This document shows positions 1 through 11,497 of a stretch of DNA of 64,000 nucleotides, in pieces. The first letter of the stretch is position 1. Each line of letters begins with the position of its first letter. A program made the position numbers and the translations under genes. Source of the stretch: Pyronema omphalodes (taxonomy: Eukaryota > Ascomycota > Pezizomycetes > Pezizales > Pyronemataceae); contig JAJJXM010000071.1 of assembly GCA_024516155.1 (NCBI GenBank), positions 232,700 through 296,699 on the forward strand. The letters are read 5' to 3'. A model generated the notes under the pieces. The model saw nothing but the letters and a program-made list of their open reading frames with translations, made no database searches and was not told where the DNA came from.

Positions 1-1915
1 TAGAATATCACTTCCAGGTGATTGTGGGTGATTGTGGGTGATTGTCTTTCGAGTTATTCTAGGACAAAAGGTTTTGATGATGGGGCTTTGGGGGGTGGGG
101 ATTGGTATAGTGAATTGATGGGGATGTGATGGGGATGAGTCTGACTGGGGTATGTGGATGCTGGGGGTGCAGGAATGTTAGGTAATGATTGCTAGGGGTT
201 TTTGGATGTTTTGGATGGTGGTAAACAAGTTTGCGTGGAGGATTGGTGCGGCATGCAGAGAGCGTTGCTTCTGACAGTGCAGAGGGCATATCATTATTTA
301 TTAATGCATTTTTTGATTCATACCCTGACCTAGGCCTGAAAGGCCGATATAGGACTGAAACAATAACCCGATTCCATCCTTGTCATGTAAACCACTTCCA
401 TCACACCCTATAATGTGTGAAGATAGTATTGGTGTCATATATCACGCTATGGAGAATGAGGCAAACTCGACAGGAGAATGAATAATTAAGTTAGTATCCC
501 GGGCCGGAACCCCAGAGGAGCTCCAGCTAGCCACGTCACGTGATTCGTGACTTTCCGATAGGACCTCACGAGGATCCCGGCCCGAGGCGTCGAAACTATT
601 ATTCACTGTCAGTATGGGAGGACTCAGGACAGAGAAGGGGAAAGGAACACTTACCTCAAGGGTGTCGACTTACCCTTGAGAGAACTACAAACGACGCTGA
701 TGCAGAACCAAGAAGACGACGAGAGCTAACCTCCTTATACCTGAGGAGTATTTGGCAATACACGGCTACGATAGGGGCTGCATAGAAACAAGAGGATTCC
801 AAGCAGATGCAGATGCAGCGCAAGAGTGTCATCCGGTGTTACGAGTTGGGTGAACAGTTGGGCGAGAGATAAGACAGAGTCTAGTCCGCAAACAGGAGTG
901 GAATGCAGGACAAGGGTCAACAGTGCATCAGCATGAGACGACGTCCAGCAAGGAACCCCACTCAGGAAACCTGTTTGATGGACCTGATATGACGCGTCCT
1001 TGGGCCTGGAACTGCCAACTTGGAAACAATACGGCGTTTGCATCACCACCAGGGTACGGCTGCACACTAATGCGTGCAGGTGGGGCACATATGACATCAC
1101 ACAGGAATGTGACGGAGGGATCCATTCCGGTAGGACATCAGGATTCCTTATGATGTCAGTGACATCTACTTGCAATCGAGATTCTCTAGGGAGATCTATG
1201 ATGGCGCGATTCATCCGATAAATGACCCACACGTCATTATCACAGGAGTTCATGCATGATGCAGTCAGACAGAGTTGCCCTCTGGTGTGACTCATATCCC
1301 CAGCACCTCATCGGAAGGTGCGGGAGTACGGTAAGCGATTTCAAGGATTAATCTGACCAGGGCGAGCGTTATGCAAGTGAGCAATTAATTTAGTTGCGCG
1401 CTTAGTATGATGCAAGCCATCAGCAGATGCGTCACAGCCCTAACCCATGTCTTATCTCCTAAGCTCAGTTTGGCAGTTGGTTTCCCAAGGAAGGCTGGGC
1501 GAATTTGTAGAGGAAAGTCTATGAAACACCCTATGTCTTCCCTCTGTCTCCTCCATCATCATCCATTGATCCTCTACGCGACGATACCAAAACTTCACCA
1601 ACGAATACCTCCAAAGACGACCCTTAGGTTTATTCGGCCTGTGATCGGTTAATTCTCTTCCTAGCTTATCTTTGGAATAAGTTCTTTTAGTTCTCAAGAA
1701 CGAAGTGTCTGTCTACACCAGGACAGAATACTTGAGATACAACCGGAAAAGCCTCCGCATAGTTAGGACTGTGCCCAGGTTCACACTTCAATCTTAAGGC
1801 TACAAGCTACCAAGTTTATTAATCGACACGGATACGGAAGACCCTCTTCTAGGGCAATGCGATAACGAATAACTCCTCCAAAAAACAAATCACACAACAA
1901 TTCAATCAACAAGCA
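1..1915. other. Left flank and probable gypsy 5' leader/LTR region, no gene
   Basis: No open frame here looks like a protein; the short frames present are low in complexity or antisense to each other. A 10-bp unit (attgtgggtg) is repeated in tandem near 20-45. Perfect 6-bp arms GTCACG/CGTGAC flank a 5-nt spacer at 535-551. Because the gypsy gag frame opens at 1916, the right part of this stretch must contain its leader and probably its 5' LTR. A TGTCA at 433 is a possible LTR start, but the matching 3' LTR is lost, so LTR borders and primer-binding site cannot be fixed. Confidence 0.4.
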
Positions 1916-3972
1916 ATGGCCTCATTCAGAATCGCTGGACCTGCTGGTCACGACGACGGCCTTGATGCTCCTCTGGTCAACACCATCAGCATCACCCGGC
2001 CTCGTTCATGAGATGAGGTTACTACTCTCGAACCAGCACGGGTCCATCATGGAACAACCATTGACACAGGAAATGTTCCTGAATCGGTAGTTTTGATGTT
2101 GGAAACAATGAATGTCACAGAAGGGGATATCAAGAAGTTGATTGAGGCAGCCAGGGAAGGAGCTGCCATGAACGAACAGTTGCAACAGATGAAAGGGTTA
2201 TACAAGGAAATGGCTCAAGGCATGCAGAAGGCCTAGGATATTTTGGCGAAAAAGGGGAACTTGGACCAGGAGGTTAACCTCCAAAATGTTACGCGGCTAG
2301 TTCAAGCCAGCATTGAATTTGCTGGGCAAGTGTGGAGGACAATTGGCGACCTTGCTACAGATGCAAAGTCAAAGGAAGCAGCGAACCAAGCAGCTGCTGA
2401 GAGATTGAATCAGGGCATTCAAACGACGCATGCCATTCTCGAAGCCTTTGCTCAGAGGCAGCGGGAAATTAACAGAGAAATTGAGAGATGGGCATTCGAG
2501 AAAAACACTGGGCATGCCATTGGACAACAAGACGATAAGCAACGGGACCAGCGGATTGAAGCTCTTTGCATAGCTGAATCAACCCATCAACAGCGCCTAC
2601 TCGACTAGGAGGAACAAAGGGAGGAGGAGGCATCGGAGTTGGTCAACAAGGTCATCAACCTTGTTATGTCTAAAATTCAGAAGAGAGAAAATTTCGATGC
2701 CAAGTCTCTCACTGAGGTTATGCACAAAGAGATGACCCCCAAACCCCCGTCCCTTGGCAAAGCGCCGGGATACCCGTTGCCACCATCAGAGGATGGATCT
2801 CTTGACATTGGTCAAGGAAACGGTGGAGGAAAGCCACATGGTGTGAGACTTCTGCCACCTCTACCACCCCCATCTAACCGTTCAGACGACGAAGATTCAG
2901 ATGAGGAGTATATCAGACAAGCATTAGAAAAGAACCGCCAGCAGCGCAAGGTAACACAGAAAGAAAGGAACCCAGAGGCAAAGAACGCAACAGAGGCATT
3001 CTTGGAGTCACTGGTTAAAACATTACAACAATCAGAACCTGCTGGACCAAAAAGACCCAAGATGCCTTCAATGAAGGCGCTACAGTCCTTTAGTGGAAAG
3101 GATAAGACATTGTTCAGAACATGGTGGATGTCGGTTGAAGATTATATTGCAACTTCACAAAAACATTTCACAATGAGGATGATCAGGTTAAGTAGGTTGG
3201 GAGCTTTCTCACACACAAGGCATTGAGCTGGCACCACGAAAGACGGAAGAATATGCAACAACAGGGATTATGAGAAACTTGGGTTGCATTTTCAAGTGCA
3301 GTTGAGACTCGATCAGAGGATAGGCGGGAGGCCCAAAAAGACGTCAAAGGAATTACGGAACCCCAATACGATGCAGACATTCACGATGACTTTACCAAAT
3401 TGCAGGATCTCAACATGAGGATAGGGGCAATTCGTCCCATGTACAGGAATGTCATCTGGGAGGCGATGACACCAGCCATTCAAAAGAAGGTTTATCAGAG
3501 ATGTGGTGGTACCCCAACCGATGACACACAGATGATTGATGCACTAAAGGATGCTGCACATGTTGTTGAAGAGTTAGAACAGGAACTGAAGGGTTGTAGG
3601 AAAAAGACTCTGGAAGTACAAGAGGATCATACAAGGGATAAAAACAAACATAAGGAAACTGTGCGGCTGAAGCAGGTGCAGCACAAAGACAAATTTAAAG
3701 AGAAAAAGGATAAGAAAAGTTTTGCTGGAAAGAAATCAGAGAAACCGGCAGTATATGCCTTGGGAAGGGAGGCCTTGCAAGGAGTACCCCAAGCCGATAT
3801 TGATAAACACCAGAAAGAAAAGGCAGACTGTTGGCGTTGTGGTCGTTCTGGGCAAAAGATGTATGTCTGTTACGCAAAGAAGACAGTTGGGCGAACAGAA
3901 TTGGCAAAGGATGGAAAGGTAGCTTCTTCAGGCAAGAGGAAGCGTGATGACGATGAAAACGAGGAACAATAA
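1916..3972 (+). pseudogene. gag: gypsy Gag with zinc knuckle, disrupted
   Basis: Gag is the RNA-binding structural polyprotein of the particle. Translation starts at the ATG at 1916 (MASFRIAGPAGHDDG). It is broken by TGA at 2009, TAG at 2234, TAG at 2606, and a frame change between about 3180 and 3400, after which frame 1 runs to TAA at 3972. The middle is rich in charged and helical sequence. The C-terminal part has a nucleocapsid-like knuckle, C-x2-C-x4-x-x4-C (CWRCGRSGQKMYVC near 3830-3870). The position normally held by the zinc-binding His is Gln here, an extra sign of decay. Identity is firm from the knuckle, the lysine-rich stretch before it and its place upstream of pol; the exact break points are approximate. 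Confidence 0.8.
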
Positions 3973-4057
3973 AAGCCTAAGGAAAAGAGATGGCAAAAAC
4001 TGCTGCAGTGAGGCAGGATAATGAAGATATAGATATGCCTGATGCGCAGCCAAGGAT

Positions 4058-7000
4058 ATGGGAATTGGAGGAAGACAAAAACATGGAATCGGATTTTTAA
4101 AGTCCTCTAGGGAGGCGTCACCGGAGGAGAAAATTGATACAGATGCATTAATTGAGCAATGTGCGGGAACAAAACCGAAAACAATGGACAACCTTGAGTT
4201 GACCAGGAGTAAGAGTCGACGATCGGACAACGGAGATGCAATTTCAGGATCTAGGGAATTAGCACCAACTCCTCCTCACCACGCACCGAGACCCATAATC
4301 AACATGGTTCTCAATTGGTCAAAGAATCAACAACGCACAGTTAGAGTCCTCTTAGTTACAGGCTCTACTACTGCCCTCCTGGACAAAGCCTTTGTCCACA
4401 AACACAAAATCCCAACCGTCAAAAGAGACACACCACTCCAGATTCGCAACTTCAACAATGAAATAGTTGCTGGCGCAGGAGTATTCTTCACAGTTGCCTT
4501 CATTTTGCAGCATAAGAGCCACTTTGCTGCAGAATCATTTGAAGTCGCGCCACTTGATAGCGACTGCGATGCTATCCTTCCTTATTGTTGGATGGCTCAA
4601 CATCAGCCCTGCAATCTCTGGGGAGATTAACAACAGATCTCATTTACCTCCTCACATTGCACAGAGAAATGCACTAAGGCGCAAGCCAGTGCCTTCTCCC
4701 TCCAGGTCGACAAACATGTACCCGACCACCCAGAGGCCTTAATGCTAGGTTACATCACATCCGTATTCACCACAGAAGAATTACCAGAGGCACCGCAACA
4801 AGTCCCTGAGAACTTGCGTGGCTGGGTCAATATTATGACAAAGCAAGCAGCAGATAGGTTTCCCGAACACAAACCATATGACCATGCAATTCTCCTTGGG
4901 GACCTGTCCATACTCTTAACGAAGTTGAGCTAGAGACACTAAGAGAATGGTTGAAGGACATGCTGCGTGCAGGGAAAATCAGACCCTCCAAGTCACCAAC
5001 AGCATCCCCTATTCGCTTTGTCCCAAAAGCCCATGGCAGAGGTCTGAAGGTATGTGTTTACCATCGGGGCATAAACAAAATAACAATTGCCAACCGATAC
5101 ACGCTCCCACTCATGTCAGAATTACAAGACAGAGTTTGAGGAGCTCAAATATTTACAAAGATCGATCTAAAGAATGGATACCATCTAATAAGAATAAAGG
5201 AAGGAGATGAATGGAAAACAGCTTTTTGATTCCGATATGGTTTATATGAATTTCTGGTTATGCCTTTTGGGTTGAGCAATGCTCCGGCCACATTCCAAGA
5301 TATGATGAATCATATCTTTAGGGACATGTTGTATCAGGGAGTAATTGCATATATTGATGATGTTCTCATATATGCTGAGACAGAGGAAAAACATGACGAA
5401 TTGGTCAAAGAAGTGCTGAAAAGGATGGAAGAAAATGGATTGGTTATATCCCCGGCAAAATGTGTGTGGGGAATGAGGAAAGTGGAATTTCTGGGATATA
5501 CTGTAAGCGAGGATGGAATTGAAATGGCTAAGGAAAAGGTGGAAACAGTCCTTATATGGGACCCTCCAAAGTCCTTGAAGGAAGTAGAAGGCTTTCTTGG
5601 ATTTGCTAACTTCTATCCGAGATTCATTAAGGACTGCTCAAGAATATGTCGTCCTCTTACAGAATCTAAAAAAGGCAATCCAAAGAAATGGGAATAGACT
5701 GTTGCTATGGAACTAGCATTTGATGATCTGAAGCGACGATTCACTACAGCACCAATCTTGCATGATTTTGATCCAAGAGAGGTCTGTATTGTTGAAACTG
5801 ATGCTTCCGATTTTGCTTTCGGCGCAGTTCTATCCCAGAAAGGGGATGAGGGAAAGTTGCATCCAATTGCTTTCCATTCAAGAAAATTCACTCCTGCGGA
5901 GATAAATTATGAGATCCACGACAAGGAGCTATTGGCTATCGTGGACTCATTCAAAGTATGGAGAAGATATCTTGAAGGAGCAATGTTTACTGTGGAGGTT
6001 TACAGCGACCACCAAAACCTGGAGTACTTTACAACAACAAAAGTGCTCAATCGACGTCAAGCTAGATGGGCTCAGGAGCTTGCTGGCGTTAACTTCAAGA
6101 TTTACTACAGACCTGGGGTCAAGAATGGGAAACCTGATGCTTTATCTAGGCGTCCGGAGCTCCGCCCTGAACAGGGGGGAGGTGAAGATCAGCCGATCAC
6201 AACAATCCTGCATGAAAATCATTTTGCATCCATTTCGTCAATCAGCAGTGCTGGAGAAGGAACATCTTTCATTATTTCTTCGGCACGTCTATCCTCTATT
6301 CCCTTGGTTAAATGGTCTGCAGAATGTTTGAAGATTGTTAAGGAAGCTCGAAAACTGGATCAGATTTATGTGGAAGCAACAAAGAAAATTGAAGAACCAC
6401 TGACGATAGAAGATGGCATTCTCTATCGAAAAGAAAAACTATGGGTACCAAAGGATTTGGTAAACACAGTTCTTGTATCCGAGCATGACTCTAAAATTGC
6501 AGGTCACTTCGGACAAGATAAAACTATTGAACTAATTTGAAGGAACTTCTGGTGGCCGAAGATGGAAGAAGGAATAATAAATTATGTTAAGAGTTGTATG
6601 GAATGTCAAAAAGACAAAAAGGCACGGCACCTGAAGTATGTATTACTTCAACCTTTGGAATTACCTTATGCCCCATGGCAATCAATCGCCATGGATTTTA
6701 TTACAGACGTACCGGAATCAAATGGATGTGATCAACTCTGGGTAGTAGTTGATCGATTTTCAAAAATGGCCCACTGCATACCATTGCAGAAAGACGGCAA
6801 GACAACTGCAGACCTTGTTAGAATCTTTGCCAAAGAAATCTGGAAGTTACATCGGCTGCCAACAGACATTGTTTCGGACAGGGACTCCAGGTTCACAAGT
6901 ACGACCTGGAAAGCATTTCTTGGGACACTAGCCATCAAGCCTAGAATGTCCACAGCGTTCCACCCTCAAACCGACGGACAAACAGAACAACTTAACCAGA

Positions 7001-7508
7001 CAATTGAAGCTTACCTCCGCTCTTTTGTCAATCACGAGATGGATGATTGGGTTGACTTGTTGCCAATGGCAGAGTTTGCCTATAACAACTCAGTAACCAC
7101 TGCTACAGGACTCTCACCCTTTTATGAGAATTACGGTTACAACCCCATTGCCAGCAACCCTACTGCTACAGCTGTGCGAAATCCTGCCAGCAAAGCCCAA
7201 GTCCCCTGGATGCATACTGTCCATGAAGGAGCAAAGATATCCTTACACAAAGCACAAGAATGAATGAAAAGGTATGCAGACCTACAATGACAGGAGGCCC
7301 GTACTTACCAAGTTGGAGACTTGTTTATGCTTGATGGACGACACATAAAAACAAGACGGCTATGACACAAGTTGGATTACAAACTACATGGTCCATTTCA
7401 AATCAAAAAAGTCATATCCTCAACAGCTTTACATCTCACACTACCACGAAAATGCAAGATTCATAATGTCTTTCATATTTCCCTACTTGAGCCTTTCCAC
7501 ACGCGTAC
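4058..7508 (+). pseudogene. pol: gypsy Pol: protease, RT, RNase H, integrase, chromo-like tail
   Basis: The protease core lies near 4330-4620 (LLVTGSTTALLD). The catalytic Asp expected before TGS is Val (GTT at 4361-4363). The frame shifts near 4933-4950 into reverse transcriptase, with MPFGLSNAPATFQDMMN and the catalytic YIDD near 5350. RNase H follows from 5707 (TDASDFAFGAVLSQ). Integrase has an HHCC zinc motif (H..H, CMECQKDK near 6595) and a D-D-E core: MDFITD, VSDRDSRF and GQTEQLNQ. The last open part (7372-7508) resembles the integrase C-terminus that precedes a chromodomain (KIHNVFHISLLEPF). In-frame stops include TGA at 5137, 5227, 6538, 7261, 7288 and 7363 and TAG at 5695. Several TGAs stand where relatives have Arg, suggesting CGA to TGA change. 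No functional product is possible. Confidence 0.9.
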
Positions 7509-8090
7509 ATTTATTTATTTATTTATTTATTCATACACGCATCCAACCTTAGGGTCATGGCGGCTCTACAAATTTAAGTACAAGATTAGAAACCTGGACG
7601 CAATGCCAGGTTCCCACTTGGTAAGCACCAGCGCTGTCAGAAGTCTTTGGGAGTGTAGTCTCCCATCTTTGTTGTGCCTTAGTCCATCTCGCGTCGACAG
7701 TTCCAGGAGCCCTGTTTGCTCAGGGGCCACCACGCGGGGTCGTACCCCCCTATCCTCCTCCCTTCCCCACCCATTTTGATATTTTCCCGCCTTTATTTCC
7801 TCCAAAAACATAAACGAGAAAAAGAACGAATGAACTCCTCCTGGCCCTCGCCCCCTTCAACGCCCCTCTCTCCATTCTCTCTCAACCAAGCTTCGACCCT
7901 ATCCTCTCGTCACGCTCTCCCGCGTCTCCCCTTATTCTTCCCTCCCTTCCTTGACCTCTTCTCCTCCGAATCACCCGCTCTCACTCGCTCCCCGTCCTCG
8001 TCTCCCCTTGTCCGACCTCTCCCGCCTCTCCGAACACACCACTCCGGCGCTATATCAACCCCGACTTTCTCGCTTACATTTCCTGATTAG
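7509..8090 (-). mobile_element. LINE-A-type 3' end, 5'-truncated copy (fragment M)
   Basis: Read on the minus strand, this fragment ends in an AAAT-type simple repeat (plus-strand ATTT units at 7509-7531). Just before it is the LINE-A signature: a degenerate AACC..GGTT hairpin, the GGCATTGCGTCC-like region and the GGAGGAAATAAAGGCGG block. No ORF2 sequence is present, so it is a 5'-truncated insertion containing only 3' untranslated sequence. The right border near 8090 is soft, because the CT-rich sequence there grades into unrecognised DNA. It interrupts the gypsy pol gene. Confidence 0.7.
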
Positions 8091-8134
8091 GAAATCGCAA
8101 AGAATTCTCACGGCTTCACCGCCCAAACCCCCCC

Positions 8135-8666
8135 ATGGCCCTGGCCTTACCACAGCCCTCCGGCACGCACCATTTTGGGGAAATCGCCTCCCCGCTTAGG
8201 ATCGCACCCTACCGGGGCCGCCTGCAGTCTCCCCTCGGTGTGCAGAGCCAAACTGACGAAGAAATCTTCGTCACGCCTCTCCGCGTCTCTAGCCACGAGA
8301 TACAATCCCTGCAATCCCCCACTCCCATGCGTATCATTGCCCCGCCTGAGGACGGAGTGCGCAAGAGACCAAACCCTGGAGGAACCCAAGAAGATACTGC
8401 GTCACACGCCCATCGCGAATGCCGCACTGACCATGTCGCTCGCCCGTCCTTGATTTTGAACGTCGACTACATCAGCAACCTGGGACTACGCCTCGAGGAG
8501 CTGGAAGACCGCATCCACGCTCTGGAATCCGAAGTACGCCACCTCCGCAGCGTCAATGGTGAGTTCCAGGCCCAGCTCCAAGCGGTGCGGGCTCTCAAGA
8601 CCCACGCTGCCCCCCGTGCACCACCCATTGCCGCTCCGGACCCCCGCAGACCCCCGCCTGTCGCTG
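8135..8666 (+). pseudogene. Orphan coiled-coil protein, N-terminal fragment of unknown element
   Basis: From an ATG at 8135 (MALALPQPSGTHHFGEIAS) a frame of about 177 codons runs without a stop until it is cut by the tail of HAL-E1 at 8667. The first 100 residues are rich in Pro, Ser and charged residues. Around residues 110-150 there is a clear heptad-type coiled coil (LRLEELEDRIHALESEVRHL). The pattern recalls the HAL proteins (disordered N-terminus, then a coiled coil), but I see no sequence identity with them or with the LINE ORF1s here. It may be the start of a third ORF1-only element or a scrap of a host gene. The start codon choice is uncertain because no element head is visible upstream. 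Confidence 0.4.
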
Positions 8667-10645
8667 TTATTCATTTATGTATTCATTCATTCATACACGC
8701 ATCGAACCTTAAGGTTATGGCGGAAACTACAATTTAAATACAATGTTAAGGACCTGGGTGTGATGCCCGGTCCCCACTAGGTATGCCCCAGAGCAGTTAT
8801 GAGGGTTGGGGACTATAGTCTCCCATCTCGTTGGGTCTCAATCCATCTCGCGTCGTCAGTTCCAGGAGCCCTGTTCGCTCAGGGGCCACCACTCCGGGTC
8901 GTTTCCCTCTATCCTCCACCCTTCCCCTCCCATTTTGAACCATTTTTCCGCCTTTATTTCCTCCACAAAGCAAAAACAAAACCACAGCAAAGTTAAACAG
9001 CCGCCGGGCCACCTGCGCCCCCACTCTCCTCTCCTCTCTCAATTCCCCCGCTGGTGTCTTCTGACTCTGTGCCGTTTGAGACACCCGGGCCAGCCCTGCC
9101 CCTCTTCTCCTCCCCTCTCTCCCCTTCTCCCTCCTTCTTCCTCAGCCTTCTCGCTGCCCCGCCTCGCCTCTCTCCCCTTCTTGTTGGTGGTGACATAAGT
9201 CCAAGATTGCCATTCTCAAGCACAATCTGGACGTTGATGCCTTCACTCTTGACGACCTCTGCCCAAGTCTTCTTTGCGGAGGGGGTTGTCTGTCTGGGTT
9301 GGTGGGTATTCTTTCCCCTTCCACCATTCTTCGTTGTAGGGGTCGGTTTGGGTATCGCTGCCGTAGATGTCGTCTCCTTCGCTTTCATCTTCTTCTTCTG
9401 TGTAGCCTTCGCCTCCACAGTCTTCCATCCGTTCGTCTCAGCAGGGGCAGTGCTTGGGGCGTCGGGTAGAGGTGTGTCCTGAGCAGATGGACTGTCAGGG
9501 CGAGGTTCCGGTGTCGCATCGGTTGACGTGATCGCGAGGAGAGGTAGGGGGGACATAGGCTTGAGGGCATCAAGCTTGTCCTGGGCGGCGGTAGTCGCAT
9601 GTTTTGAGTGCATCAGGCTTCGCACCGGTGATGCCGCTCTCGGTTTGTGGTTCACCGGTCTTCTGTTTGTCGGTGAGGTGGGTTCGGTGTTCTGGTCGCT
9701 TCCCCTTCGCTTTCTCTTGCCAGGAGGGTTGCGAACAGCGTCCAGGACATCCTGAATGTCATGTTGGACGACGGACAGTTGCATAGTCATCTCTTCCATC
9801 GCTGAGGAAGAGGCCGTGAGGTTCGGTGAGGGGGGTGCCAAAATGACTTGTTGCTGTTCGTCGATTTTCCTCGTCAGGGCGTCCACAGCAGCCTTGAGAG
9901 CTGCTGTTTCTGCCTGTGTAGAGTCGTAGGCTGCGCGCAGCTTCGTGTTTTCGCCGATCAGAATGTTAAATTTCGTCATCATGACGTCGAATCTGAGGCG
10001 CATCTCATCGCTGTTGTTGCGTATGGTGTCATCGAGGGTATCGAAGCGACGCTGTGTGTCCTGGTGGATCTGTTGTATCCCCAGGAAGCTGGCTCCAGTG
10101 AGTTCGGCTTGGTTGTCATGAAACAGTTGATCTAGGGTGGCACAGTTGTCGTCAACTGCGATTGCCTTATTCATTGCAGATACACACGCGCGGCGGTAGT
10201 CGCTGAACCGGCTTTGTTCAGTTGTCGCCTGTTGCTGCTTTGTTGAAGCCGAAGGAACTGGTGATCCTGCCAAGACCACGCTCTGGAAGGGCTTTCCAGC
10301 GAAGTTTCCATCAACTTCATCAACTATTCCATCTCTTCCATCAAAAGTAGGATTGGATCCATCATGAGAAGGGTCGGCTAGAACATTGTACGCGTTTTCG
10401 GACCATTTCGATCGTCTGGCGTTGTTCTGTCGTTGTTTTGGCGACATTTCGTGAGGTGGGGTAAGCCAAAACTCGTGAAAACACTGATTTTGCGACAAAA
10501 GTCAACAAAAACAACGTAGAATTCCCTGAAAATTCAGAGAATAACGTAATAGAGTGCTGCGAATCCGAATCCGATGAGAAAATCGGGGGTTTCGGTGCTC
10601 GTTGTTGAGAATGCAGGGGGGGGGGTCGCCGTTGCCGTGTGGTGT
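8667..10645 (-). mobile_element. HAL-E1: ORF1-only non-LTR element with LINE-A-type 3' end
   Basis: On the minus strand the element begins at 10645 with the shared head (ACACCACACGGCAACGGCGA followed by a C run). It contains one long frame and ends with an AACCTTAAGGTT palindrome (8705-8716) and an AAAT-rich tail at 8667-8695. There is no endonuclease or reverse transcriptase. The two flanks are unrelated (orphan coiled-coil frame on the left, LINE ORF2 C-terminus on the right) and no target duplication is seen. This suggests that recombination, not a clean insertion, set at least one border. It is closely similar to HAL-E2 at 23683-25664 and has the same right-hand junction. Confidence 0.85.
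8993..10447 (-). CDS. HAL protein (type 1), coiled-coil, 484 aa, open
   Basis: The start is the ATG at 10447 (MSPKQRQNNARRSKW); an in-frame TTG further upstream is ignored because type-2 HALs start at the equivalent ATG. The protein has a basic N-terminus and a coiled coil near residues 130-200 (TAALKAAVDALTRKIDEQQQ). A Pro/Ser/Thr-rich linker carries a basic KRKRRGS patch. A GWKTVE motif lies near 340 and a TWAEVV motif near 394, followed by an Arg/Gly/Glu-rich low-complexity tail. There are no zinc knuckles and no enzyme motifs. I do not recognise the family. By position and composition it resembles the RNA-binding ORF1 proteins of LINEs; that is inference. The middle third is nearly identical to HAL-D/F and the ends to HAL-E2, so the gene is a mosaic. 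Confidence 0.75.
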   Translation of the reverse strand: MSPKQRQNNARRSKWSENAYNVLADPSHDGSNPTFDGRDGIVDEVDGNFAGKPFQSVVLAGSPVPSASTKQQQATTEQSRFSDYRRACVSAMNKAIAVDDNCATLDQLFHDNQAELTGASFLGIQQIHQDTQRRFDTLDDTIRNNSDEMRLRFDVMMTKFNILIGENTKLRAAYDSTQAETAALKAAVDALTRKIDEQQQVILAPPSPNLTASSSAMEEMTMQLSVVQHDIQDVLDAVRNPPGKRKRRGSDQNTEPTSPTNRRPVNHKPRAASPVRSLMHSKHATTAAQDKLDALKPMSPLPLLAITSTDATPEPRPDSPSAQDTPLPDAPSTAPAETNGWKTVEAKATQKKKMKAKETTSTAAIPKPTPTTKNGGRGKNTHQPRQTTPSAKKTWAEVVKSEGINVQIVLENGNLGLMSPPTRRGERRGGAARRLRKKEGEGERGEEKRGRAGPGVSNGTESEDTSGGIERGEESGGAGGPAAV

Positions 10646-11162
10646 TTAAGACTTGGGCGCCCATACCGAAGTAGCGACCTTTGTCGCGGAGATGAACGAA
10701 GAGAGTGCCTTTGTGCCGGGGGGGGTGTAGAGGATGTTGTCCAAATTGATCCGGGAATTCCTGTGGAGTTTGAGATCCTGTCGAAGTGTTGTCCGGGCGT
10801 CCTGGTGGTCTGGGCAGCTGAGGAGCAGGTGCCGAGGGGTCTGAGGGGAGTGTAGCGGGCAGCTACAATGTCGCGATGGGTAGGAGTCTGTCGGCGGGTG
10901 TGCCAGGTAGTCCAGAAAGTATCCGTGTCCTGTACGGAGACCAAGGATCGCGGTAGAGAGCCACCGGGGGTTGTCGACGTAGATGGGATCCATGCGTCTC
11001 CGGTGCGGGGCAGAGTATGTGTGTGGTCGATCGGAGGAGGAGTACCAGTGTGTCCACTCGGCGACGGTCTTCTCGCGTGCTTTCTTTCGTAGCCGGGTGA
11101 GTGTAATGGGTAGATTCGCACGGGGGAGGGATTCGGTGGCTTGTTTAGCCAGGTGGTCTGCG
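10646..11162 (-). pseudogene. LINE-D-type ORF2 C-terminal fragment (duplicate copy)
   Basis: Minus-strand translation gives the end of RNase H (DHLAKQA) and the Tad-type C-terminal region. That region includes LSTAILGLRTGHGYFLDYLAHP and the C2HC motif CSCPLHSPQTPRHLLLSC. The segment is practically identical to 25665-26181 and has the same borders: HAL head on the left, HAL CAAA tail on the right. It is therefore a duplicated block and not an independent insertion. The end of ORF2 and its 3' untranslated region are missing at 10646. Confidence 0.85.
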
Positions 11163-11497
11163 TTGTTTGTTTGTTTGTTCTCTCATTACTTGTTTGCAAC
11201 CTGAAGGTTATGACAAGGGACAGATAAATACAAAAGAGAAGAAGAAAGAAATGTAAAAGCAAAAACCCAGTCTCCACCTCTACCAGTCTCCTCCTCTTGA
11301 TCGTTGTGGTTGTGGGGTCTGTCCCCACTGTATACTACGGGGGTTTCTTGTCCAAGCGCGTCTGATGTTCCAAGTGCCCTGCTTGCACAGAGGGCGCCTC
11401 GCCGGGCTCCTCCCTTTCCTCCTCCCTTCCCCTCCCATTTTTAACCATTTTTCCTCCTGTATTTCCTCCACAAAGCAAAAACAAAACCAAAGCAAAG

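Larger units (their letters stand above)
1916..7508 (+). mobile_element. Ty3/gypsy LTR retrotransposon, decayed, 3' end lost
   Basis: The domain order gag - protease - reverse transcriptase - RNase H - integrase identifies a Metaviridae (Ty3/gypsy) element. Reading requires several frame changes and passes about ten stop codons, so the copy is dead. Its 3' end, including the 3' LTR, is cut off at 7508, where the simple-repeat tail of a minus-strand LINE begins. Base composition is more AT-rich than the LINEs that follow. A second, divergent fragment of the same family lies at 58068-59280. This is probably the oldest element in the window: it is the most mutated one and has been invaded by a LINE. 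Confidence 0.9.

Noticed and set aside
1..413. Small frames at the left edge (59-289, 231-413)
   Set aside because: Low-complexity composition, no motif, overlapping opposite frames.
1916..7508. Strong classical RIP
   Set aside because: Some CGA to TGA changes are present, but the element is not saturated with TpA and the neighbouring LINEs are not affected.
7509..8090. tRNA-derived SINE
   Set aside because: No A-box/B-box pair or tRNA fold is visible; the fragment matches the 3' UTR of LINE-A.
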